From: Deltaproteobacteria bacterium | GTDB lineage: Bacteria; Desulfobacterota; Desulfobacteria; Desulfobacterales; ETH-SRB1 | Length of the DNA stretch: 5,058 nt | Assembly: GCA_030262795.1 (NCBI GenBank) | Contig: JAJSZO010000051.1 | Location: forward strand, 8,671-13,728 | Direction of reading: 5' to 3' | Notes under the pieces: generated by a model | What the model saw: the letters and a program-made list of their open reading frames with translations, nothing else | What the model was told of the DNA's origin: nothing | Database searches by the model: none | In this document: positions 1 through 5,058 of the stretch, one piece after another | Layout of the letters: each line of letters begins with the position of its first letter | Position numbering within the stretch: the stretch's first letter is position 1 | Position numbers and translations under genes: made by a program

Positions 1-1244
1 TTAATATTATTAAAATTGCGGCCCGAAATCTTCGCCGGTATCAACGGCGAACAATATTGACATCTGCGCTGATAACTCTGGGTGTGGTGGCGGTACTGCT
101 TTATATTTCCGTAACAGGATCTTTTAAGGACATGATGGTTGGCCAGATCACAGACTCTATGATCGGCCATTTGCAGATTCATCGCAAAGGTTACCTGGCA
201 TCCATTGACAACCTGCCGCTCAATCGTAACCTTAATGAACATCAGGTTGCAAAGATAAAAAAGATTTTAAGCAATGTAGATGCTGTTGAATCTTTTTCTA
301 TGCGTATTAAACTTGGGGCAATGTTCAGCAATTTTATTGAAACCACCAACATCAGGCTCAATGCCGTCATCCCTGAACAAGAAGTCAAGACAGTTCCTTT
401 GCTTTTAGACCGTATCATTGAAGGACAAAAGAAAGATATTTTGCTGCAAAAAGGCGAAATCCTCATTCCCGAACTGATTTCAAAGGGCATGAAGGTGAAG
501 GTTGGTGACAGCATTGTACTGGTGGCCAATAATAAGGACGGCTCGGTCAATGGAAAGACTTTCACTGTCAGTGGTTTACTTGAAGGCATTTCCGGCCCCG
601 GTGGCCGGGATGGGGTTATTCATCTGGATGATGCCAGGGAGTTGCTGCGCATTGATGGCGTTGAAATCAGTGAAATAGCGGTCCGGCTTAAAAGCATGGA
701 TGATCTTCCAACGGTTTTTTCCAGGCTCAAGGCTGAGCTTGCTTCCATTAAGAATAAGCAGGATAAGCCGGTATTTGAATTGCACACCTGGGAAAAGCTG
801 ACACCGTTTTACAATATCGCAAAAATGATTGACCTCATGACCTTTTTTATTAAAATCATGCTTGTGTCCATTGTCCTGGTCAGCATAATGAATGTAATGA
901 TCATGGCTGTGTACGAGCGGATCAATGAAATCGGCACCATTTCCGCCATTGGTACATTGCCCGGCAAAATTATGGCCATGTTCGTGACCGAGGGCTTTCT
1001 GCTTGGCGTGCTTGGAACAGTTGTCGGAACAATTATCAGCCTGATCAGCATTGCCGCCGTAAATGCCGCTGAAATAACTTTTAACTTCGGACGGCAATCC
1101 GACCTGTTGCTTGAGCCTGTCATCGGACATGGGGATGTAATAACAATCGGGTTGATTGTTATCGGCATCTCAGTATTAGCCAGCCTGCAGCCGGCTTTTA
1201 AGGCTGCAAGAATGGACCCTATAACCGCCCTGCGGCATGTATAA
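1..1244 (+). CDS. FtsX/LolC/MacB-type ABC transporter permease (5' end outside window)
   Basis: Inner-membrane permease subunit of an ABC transporter of the LolC/LolE/MacB class, which uses ATP to move or extract lipoproteins, lipids or other hydrophobic cargo rather than small solutes. The reading frame is open to the left edge (codons from base 3). A TTG at 57 is a poor start, because the 18 codons before it encode the family's usual N-terminus (IAARNLRRYQRRT); the true start lies just left of the window. 413 residues are visible, close to the family's usual 400 to 415. Layout in visible residues: first membrane helix about 18-37, a large periplasmic domain about 40-270, then three C-terminal helices starting near 277. 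The cytoplasmic coupling motif VYERINEIG (303-311) follows the second helix, and the chain ends in the typical PITALRHV. No ATPase gene is visible, so it is probably upstream. First gene of the visible operon, 16 bp before the next. The family is secure; the cargo is unknown. Confidence 0.9.
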   Translation, partial: NIIKIAARNLRRYQRRTILTSALITLGVVAVLLYISVTGSFKDMMVGQITDSMIGHLQIHRKGYLASIDNLPLNRNLNEHQVAKIKKILSNVDAVESFSMRIKLGAMFSNFIETTNIRLNAVIPEQEVKTVPLLLDRIIEGQKKDILLQKGEILIPELISKGMKVKVGDSIVLVANNKDGSVNGKTFTVSGLLEGISGPGGRDGVIHLDDARELLRIDGVEISEIAVRLKSMDDLPTVFSRLKAELASIKNKQDKPVFELHTWEKLTPFYNIAKMIDLMTFFIKIMLVSIVLVSIMNVMIMAVYERINEIGTISAIGTLPGKIMAMFVTEGFLLGVLGTVVGTIISLISIAAVNAAEITFNFGRQSDLLLEPVIGHGDVITIGLIVIGISVLASLQPAFKAARMDPITALRHV

Positions 1245-1250
1245 AACTAT

Positions 1251-1256
1251 GGAGGA
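1251..1256 (+). promoter_or_regulatory. Ribosome binding site of the NifX-like gene
   Basis: GGAGGA, a near-perfect Shine-Dalgarno sequence, lies 4 bases before the ATG at 1261. It settles the start of the next gene at 1261 rather than at the in-frame ATGs at 1237 and 1249, which overlap the permease end or precede this site and would put charged residues ahead of the signal peptide. Confidence 0.8.
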
Positions 1257-1260
1257 ACCC

Positions 1261-1662
1261 ATGATAAATAGAAAGATACAATTCATTATTGTCAGTTCGG
1301 TTTTGTTGCTTTTCTTTGCTCTTGCCATAAGCGCTTCTGCCGATTCAATGAAAATTGCCGTGGCTGCCACCGGCCCGGAAAAAACTGCTGCCATAAGCCG
1401 GCAGGCCGCACGATCCCCGTTTTTCCTTTTTTTCGATGGCAAGGGTAATTTCCTTGAGGCCGTAAAAAACCCATCAAAAGATATACATGGTGGCGCCGGC
1501 CAAAACGCTGCTTCGCTCATTGCAAAGAAAGGAGCAACGCTCATTATTGCTGGTAATATCGGATATAAAATGAAACAGGCTTTGAGGGAGTATCAGATTG
1601 AATATACAAAAAAAACTGGAGTTGCTTATGATGTGGTTCAAACAATTATTCAAAATAAATAG
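1261..1662 (+). CDS. Exported NifX/NifB-type (Nitro_FeMo-Co domain) protein
   Basis: 133-residue protein. Residues 1-27 form a Sec signal peptide: basic start (MINRK), hydrophobic core at 8-23, and an ASA cleavage site before Asp28. The mature part, from Met30, resembles the dinitrogenase iron-molybdenum cofactor family (NifX, NafY, NifB C-terminus, MTH1175-like). It shows a first beta strand MKIAVAATG, a strand-loop FFLFFDGKGNF, an NP at 70-71, the HGGAGQNAASLIAKKG segment at 76-91, and TLIIAGNIGYK at 93-103. Known members bind or carry Fe-S or Fe-Mo cluster precursors in the cytoplasm. Here the signal peptide implies a periplasmic location, and the mature chain has no cysteine, so any ligand would be held by other residues. 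The start at 1261 is set by the GGAGGA just upstream. The gene sits 16 bp after the permease and overlaps the next gene by 35 bp, so co-expression is very likely. Its role in this operon is unknown; the domain call is by eye. Confidence 0.82.
   Translation: MINRKIQFIIVSSVLLLFFALAISASADSMKIAVAATGPEKTAAISRQAARSPFFLFFDGKGNFLEAVKNPSKDIHGGAGQNAASLIAKKGATLIIAGNIGYKMKQALREYQIEYTKKTGVAYDVVQTIIQNK
1618..1621 (+). promoter_or_regulatory. Ribosome binding site of the LolA-like gene
   Basis: GGAG lies 6 bases before the ATG at 1628, inside the 3' end of the NifX-like gene. It supports 1628 (or the adjacent ATG at 1631) over the in-frame TTG at 1598, which has no such site and would place ten mostly polar residues ahead of the signal peptide. 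Confidence 0.6.
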
Positions 1663-2395
1663 CAATGTTATATTTCCGGTGGTTGTTTTTTTGTGCTTAC
1701 TCGTAACAGGAACGGCGGTCGCCCTTGATGGCAATGAAATCCTGCTTCAGGTAGATCGTAACCTTCAGCCTGAATCATATGAAATGTACCGCAAGCTCAT
1801 CAATGTCGAACCGGACGGCAGTAAAAAGGAGTTCGTTCTATACACAGTAAAAAAAGGCCAAGACAGGATGGTCGCTCTGTTTCTATCCCCTGCCAGCGAG
1901 AAAGGAAGGTCAACCCTCCGGCTGGGCGACAACATGTGGCTTTATATTCCCAGCGTTGGGAAACCGTTGCGCATCACGAGCCTGCAGTCGGTGATAGGAG
2001 GTGTTTTCAACAATTCCGACATATTGCGTCTTGATTACAGCGCAGAATATAATGCTGTCATTCTTGAAGAAACAGCGGATAAATATGTTCTTGATTGCAA
2101 AGCTAAAACATCATCAATTGCCTATGACAGCTTAAAGATGGAGGTGGATAAAAAAAACATGGTGCCTGTTACCATTGGATGTTATGCTGCCAGCGGTATG
2201 TTGATCAAAACTCTTTATTATAAAAATATTAAAAAATTCGGCGATGATCTTTTACGGCCTTCGGTTCTTGAGACTGATAGTCCTCTGTATAAAGGATATA
2301 AATCCATAATGATCTACGCCAAGATCAATAAGAAAAAACTTGCAGATGAGGTGTTTACTCTGAATTATCTGCCCAGGGTCGATGAATTGAGATGA
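1628..2395 (+). CDS. Outer membrane lipoprotein-sorting (LolA-like) periplasmic protein
   Basis: 255-residue periplasmic protein of the outer membrane lipoprotein-sorting group (COG2834, LolA/LppX-like fold), whose members shield lipid-modified or lipid cargo in a half-open beta barrel while it crosses the periplasm. Residues 1-32 are a signal peptide with a hydrophobic core at 13-29 and an AVA site before Leu33; there is no lipobox, so the protein should be soluble. Family hallmarks: DRNLQP near 43-48, a strand pair EFVLYTVKKGQDRMVALFLSP (68-88), GDNMWLYIPSVGKPLRI (100-116), and NNSDILRLDYSAEY (128-141), which corresponds to the usual GSDFSYEDL stretch. It is longer than E. coli LolA (about 200 residues) and lies nearer the LolA-like proteins found beside RND or ABC exporters. 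It overlaps the preceding gene by 35 bp and the next by 4 bp (ATGA), a sign of translational coupling. Together with the permease and the barrel it probably forms the periplasmic link of one transport route. The cargo cannot be read from the sequence. Confidence 0.88.
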   Translation: MMWFKQLFKINSNVIFPVVVFLCLLVTGTAVALDGNEILLQVDRNLQPESYEMYRKLINVEPDGSKKEFVLYTVKKGQDRMVALFLSPASEKGRSTLRLGDNMWLYIPSVGKPLRITSLQSVIGGVFNNSDILRLDYSAEYNAVILEETADKYVLDCKAKTSSIAYDSLKMEVDKKNMVPVTIGCYAASGMLIKTLYYKNIKKFGDDLLRPSVLETDSPLYKGYKSIMIYAKINKKKLADEVFTLNYLPRVDELR

Positions 2396-3729
2396 GAGTC
2401 AGTTGTGAACGGACATTACCCGTGCTTTTATTTCTCCTTTCTATTATCACCCTGTTTTTTTCCTCTTTGACCGTTACTGCCGGAGAGGATTACAGTTTTG
2501 ACATTGAGGAGTTTGAACCCAGAAATTTTGAATGGGGCGGATATGCAGAGGGCAGATGGGAGCATATTGATCTTAATACTGATGGCGCATTCTATAAGCT
2601 GAATCAATACAAAGACCGCCATAGCACTCTTGACCGTTTAACCGGTACCATGCAGTTGGAAGCCCTCTACAAAAAGGGTATCTGGGCATTCAACTCTGTC
2701 TTGTATGCCAAAGCAAGTCAGGACGATATGGGCTGGTCAGATACTGCGGATATTTTTGAGGCCTGCCTGAGTCTAAAACCAGCGCCGTTTGTCACAGTTG
2801 ATCTTGGCAAAAAGGTTTTTAAGTGGGGCACGGGATATGCCTGGAATCCGGCAGGATTTATTAATCGGCCCAAAGATCCCAATGACCCTGAAGAGGCATT
2901 GGAAGGATATATCGGCGCCGGCCTTGATCTGATAAAAAGTTTTGGAGGAACACTGCAGACAGTTGCTCTGACCACTGTGGTACTGCCGGTATGGCAAGAT
3001 ATTAATGAAGATTTTGGAGAAGCGAATAATGTGAACCTTGCTGCCAAACTTTATATGCTGTACCGGGATACGGATATCAATTTTTTGATATTCAACGGAA
3101 ACAGCCGCTCGACCCGATATGGCATTGATTTTTCAAAAAACCTGGCCACAAATTTTGAGGTTCACGGAGAATTTGCCTATCTTACTAAAATTAAACAGAC
3201 TTATTTTTCTAAAACCGGTCTTACTAAAACCGGAACAATAATTAAACGCAAACGTTCCGTTAAAAAATACCTGATAGGACTGCGTTATCTGAGCGAAAGC
3301 GATATCACCACCATTATTGAATTTTATCACAACGGCAATGGTTTCTCAGAAACAGAACTGAACAGTTTCTATCAACTTGTTGACGACGCGAAGTTTCAGT
3401 TTCTCAGCAACGGCAACAATACCCTTTTTCAAATTGCTGAAAATATTTCTCAAAAGGGCTATGCAAGCCCCCAGTCGGGTCGCAATTATCTTTACCTCAA
3501 AATTAATCAGAAAGATCCTTTTGATATCCTCTACTTCACCCCGGGATTGATCGCTATCCTTAACCTTGACGACCACAGCTATTCCATCACCCCTGAAATG
3601 CTATATACCGGTTTTACCAACTGGGAATTTCGGCTGCGTTTCACTTTTCTAAACGGCGATAATTTCACCGAGTTCAAGGAAAAACAAAACGAAAACAAAC
3701 TTGAGTTCCGTGTTCGCTATCATTTTTAA
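2392..3729 (+). CDS. Outer-membrane beta-barrel protein, unnamed family
   Basis: 445-residue protein, predicted to sit in the outer membrane. Residues 1-30 form a signal peptide (hydrophobic 9-28, VTA before Gly31). The mature chain has many short amphipathic strands separated by turns rich in Asn, Gly and Asp. The last strand, LEFRVRYHF, ends in Phe, the C-terminal signal read by the BAM assembly machinery. A conserved-looking segment at 139-168 contains KVFKWGTGYAWNPAGFINRP followed by KDPNDPEE, of a kind I associate with uncharacterised porin-like proteins found near LolA-like genes; that association is from memory. A Lys/Thr-rich stretch at about 264-292 probably forms a surface loop. The ATG overlaps the stop of the LolA-like gene (ATGA) and has only a weak AGGG 13 bases upstream, so translation is likely coupled. 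Last gene of the operon; its stop lies 16 bp from the convergent lexA stop. The barrel call is firm; whether it acts as a channel, receptor or cargo acceptor is not known. Confidence 0.8.
   Translation: MRVSCERTLPVLLFLLSIITLFFSSLTVTAGEDYSFDIEEFEPRNFEWGGYAEGRWEHIDLNTDGAFYKLNQYKDRHSTLDRLTGTMQLEALYKKGIWAFNSVLYAKASQDDMGWSDTADIFEACLSLKPAPFVTVDLGKKVFKWGTGYAWNPAGFINRPKDPNDPEEALEGYIGAGLDLIKSFGGTLQTVALTTVVLPVWQDINEDFGEANNVNLAAKLYMLYRDTDINFLIFNGNSRSTRYGIDFSKNLATNFEVHGEFAYLTKIKQTYFSKTGLTKTGTIIKRKRSVKKYLIGLRYLSESDITTIIEFYHNGNGFSETELNSFYQLVDDAKFQFLSNGNNTLFQIAENISQKGYASPQSGRNYLYLKINQKDPFDILYFTPGLIAILNLDDHSYSITPEMLYTGFTNWEFRLRFTFLNGDNFTEFKEKQNENKLEFRVRYHF
3181..3233 (+). repeat. Short in-frame direct repeats inside the beta-barrel gene
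   Basis: CTAAAACCGG occurs at 3209-3218 and again at 3224-3233, 15 bases apart. CTTACTAAAA occurs at 3181-3190 and 3220-3229, 39 bases apart. Both spacings are multiples of three, so the copies encode similar peptides (SKTG and TKTG; LTK twice). This looks like a small duplication within a predicted surface loop. Confidence 0.5.
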
Positions 3730-3745
3730 GGGTTCGCACAAAAAT

Positions 3746-4351
3746 CTATCCAAAATGCCTGATAACACCCACCACCTTTCCCTGAATCCTCATGTCCCCC
3801 CGCTTGACAATAATGGACTCTATCTTATCATTGGCAGGCCGAAGTTCCACATCACGTTCCCTCTTGTAATATTTTTTAATGGTTGCCTCATTGTTGACTA
3901 AGGCCACAACGGTCTCTCCGTTTTCTGCTGTTGGCTGTTTTCTGACTACAACGAAATCCCCATCCAGTATCCCGTCGTCTTTCATGGAATCCCCTTTGAC
4001 ATGCAGGACAAAGTGCTCTCCACTGCCCACCATGGATGGAGGGACTTCAATGACATCCACGTCTTCGACCGCCTCAATCGGTTTTCCCGCCGCCACTCTT
4101 CCCAGCAGGGGAAACTCAAATCGCCTGGTTTCCACAGGACTGATTATCTCAATGGCTCGCTTCTGATTCTTTTTCCCGGGAAGCCGAACATAGCCTTTGA
4201 GCTCCAAGGCCTTGAGATAAGTAGTTACCGTGTTGTAGGAGTTAAAACCGAAATAAGAACATATTTCTTCAAAACTGGGCGAGCGATCCCATTCATCCAT
4301 GTACCGCGAGATATAACCTAAAAATGCTTTTTGCTTTTCGGTCAATTTCAT
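3746..4351 (-). CDS. lexA: LexA repressor (SOS regulator, self-cleaving)
   Basis: Complete 201-residue LexA, against 202 in E. coli. It represses SOS genes and is inactivated by RecA-stimulated self-cleavage after DNA damage. Residues 1-70 form the winged helix DNA-binding domain, starting MKLTEKQ, with SPSFEEICSYFGF leading into the recognition helix at about 38-50. The cleavage bond is Ala88-Gly89 in GRVAAGKP. The catalytic Ser122 lies in KGDSMKDDG and Lys159 in EATIKKYY; their spacing of 37 equals that of E. coli Ser119 and Lys156, so self-cleavage should be intact. The recognition helix differs from E. coli: the positions matching Asn41, Ala42, Glu44 and Glu45 are Asn, Thr, Thr, Thr, so the operator is unlikely to be the CTGT-type box. 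The start lacks a strong Shine-Dalgarno sequence (GAAG 3 bases away; AGAGG 16 bases away). The gene follows the integrase gene by 19 bp on the same strand, and I see no SOS box in that gap. Whether it is the only lexA in the genome cannot be told here. Confidence 0.95.
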   Translation of the reverse strand: MKLTEKQKAFLGYISRYMDEWDRSPSFEEICSYFGFNSYNTVTTYLKALELKGYVRLPGKKNQKRAIEIISPVETRRFEFPLLGRVAAGKPIEAVEDVDVIEVPPSMVGSGEHFVLHVKGDSMKDDGILDGDFVVVRKQPTAENGETVVALVNNEATIKKYYKRERDVELRPANDKIESIIVKRGDMRIQGKVVGVIRHFG

Positions 4352-4370
4352 TTTCTTCGAAGCTATGCCT

Positions 4371-5058
4371 CTAATCCAGCGGGCTACGCACAGCCTTGCC
4401 TCCTTTGTTCAGGACATGAGTGTAAATCATAGTAGTAGTCACATCTTTGTGGCCCAGCAGTTCCTGAATTGTTCGAATGTCGTAGCCGTTTTCCAGGAGA
4501 TGTGTGGCAAATGAGTGTCGAAGCGTATGGCAACTACCATTTTTCGTTATTCCTGCTGACCGGATCGCTGCTTTGACAGCTCGCCGCAAAGTCGATTCAT
4601 CAATATGGTGCCTCATTACTATCCCGCTTCGAGGCTCTCTGGAAAGTTTTGTGGCGGGAAATACATACTGCCAGCCCCACTCTTGATCAGCATTGGGATA
4701 TTTTCTGTGAAGAGCGTAGGGCAGATATACCTTTCCAAAACCGTCCTTCAAGTCCGCTTCATGTATGGCCTTAATTTTTGCCAAGTGCTTCTTCAGAGAT
4801 TCTTTCGAAGAAACGGACAACATAGTAATCCGATCTTTTTGCCCTTTTCCATCTCTGACGACAACTTGATTGTATTCAAAATCTACATCCTTTACGCGAA
4901 GCCGAAGACATTCCATCAGCCTGAGGCCTGAACCATACAAAAGGCTTGCCATTAGCCATTTTGTACCTTCTATGCGCAAAAGAATTGATTCAACCTCTTG
5001 TTTAGAAAAAACAACCGGCAATCTTTCCGGCTTTTTGGCGCGCTCCACATTGTTCACC
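4371..5058 (-). CDS. intI: Integron integrase IntI, C-terminal part (N-terminus outside window)
   Basis: Site-specific tyrosine recombinase that inserts and excises gene cassettes by recombining attI and attC sites. 228 residues are visible and the frame runs to the right edge; the GTG at 5057 is internal, not the start. Catalytic residues in visible numbering are Arg46 (GSGLRLMECLRL), Lys71 (GKGQKDR), His177 and Arg180 (HTLRHSFATHLL), His203 (LLGHKD) and Tyr212 (MIYTHV). Each lies exactly 100 below its IntI1 counterpart (R146, K171, H277, R280, H303, Y312), so about 100 residues, the N-terminal core-binding domain, lie beyond the window. The segment at 110-134, with YALHRKYPNADQEWGWQYVF, is the extra IntI-specific region that binds the extrahelical bases of folded attC and separates IntI from XerC/D and phage integrases. 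The chain ends VRSPLD, as IntI proteins typically do. No stop or frameshift breaks the visible part. The attI site and cassettes would normally start beyond its 5' end, to the right. Confidence 0.94.
   Translation of the reverse strand, partial: VNNVERAKKPERLPVVFSKQEVESILLRIEGTKWLMASLLYGSGLRLMECLRLRVKDVDFEYNQVVVRDGKGQKDRITMLSVSSKESLKKHLAKIKAIHEADLKDGFGKVYLPYALHRKYPNADQEWGWQYVFPATKLSREPRSGIVMRHHIDESTLRRAVKAAIRSAGITKNGSCHTLRHSFATHLLENGYDIRTIQELLGHKDVTTTMIYTHVLNKGGKAVRSPLD

Noticed and set aside
57..59. TTG as the permease start codon
   Set aside because: The 18 open codons upstream encode the conserved N-terminal RNLRRYQRR motif, so the start lies before the window.
57..62. TTGACA resembling a -35 promoter box
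   Set aside because: It lies within the permease coding sequence, and no -10 box is found at the proper distance; the nearest TATA-like stretch is about 38 bases further on.
576..1168. Open frames of 184 and 119 codons on the minus strand opposite the permease gene
   Set aside because: They lie antisense to a clearly conserved membrane protein, and their translations have compositions typical of reversed coding sequence with no recognisable domain.
4239..4247. GTTAAAA as a possible integron recombination core site (GTTRRRY)
   Set aside because: It breaks the consensus at the last base, lies inside lexA, and has no partner inverted core that would make an attC hairpin.
3879..4321. Plus-strand open frames of 95 and 106 codons
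   Set aside because: They are antisense to lexA, whose identity is certain, and have no family features or ribosome binding site.
4405..4430. TGTTCAGGACA, a partly symmetrical stretch upstream of lexA considered as an SOS operator
   Set aside because: The symmetry is weak and the bases encode the conserved HVLNKGG tail of the integrase, so coding constraint explains it.
4605..4931. Plus-strand open frame of 108 codons
   Set aside because: It is antisense to the integrase catalytic domain and shows no independent sign of coding.

Overview
The window carries two blocks of genes that converge at about position 3735. GC content looks moderate (mid 40s % by eye). The organism is a Gram-negative (diderm) bacterium, because the left block encodes an outer-membrane beta-barrel and a periplasmic LolA-like carrier. 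The combination of an environmental-type integron integrase, a non-enterobacterial LexA and a NifX-like protein fits the Desulfobacterota (former Deltaproteobacteria). That placement is inference; nothing in the window fixes the taxon.

Left block (1-3729, + strand): four tightly packed, overlapping or nearly abutting genes that look like one operon. In order they are (i) an FtsX/LolC/MacB-type ABC transporter permease whose first few residues lie left of the window, (ii) a small secreted protein with a NifX/NifB-type (Nitro_FeMo-Co) domain, (iii) a periplasmic outer membrane lipoprotein-sorting (LolA-like) protein, and (iv) an outer-membrane beta-barrel protein ending in the typical aromatic-rich strand and terminal Phe. 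An inner-membrane permease, a periplasmic hydrophobic-cargo carrier and an outer-membrane barrel suggest a trans-envelope system for moving or extracting a lipid or lipoprotein. The ATPase subunit is not here and is probably encoded just upstream. The exported NifX-like protein is the odd member, because this family normally works on metal clusters in the cytoplasm.

Right block (3746-5058, - strand): an integron integrase gene (intI), whose C-terminal 228 codons are visible, is followed 19 bp later by a complete lexA gene in the same direction. The integrase has every catalytic residue, plus the extra segment between the two catalytic boxes that marks IntI proteins. The residues run at a constant offset of 100 from the IntI1 numbering, so about 100 residues are missing beyond the right edge. 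The attI site and any gene cassettes would therefore be expected to the right of the window. LexA is known to repress intI in other integrons, so a lexA gene physically following intI, possibly in one transcript, is the most interesting feature of this half.

There is no gene-free stretch longer than 20 bp. I see no RNA gene, CRISPR array, insertion sequence, attC site or clear terminator. The promoters of both blocks appear to lie outside the window.
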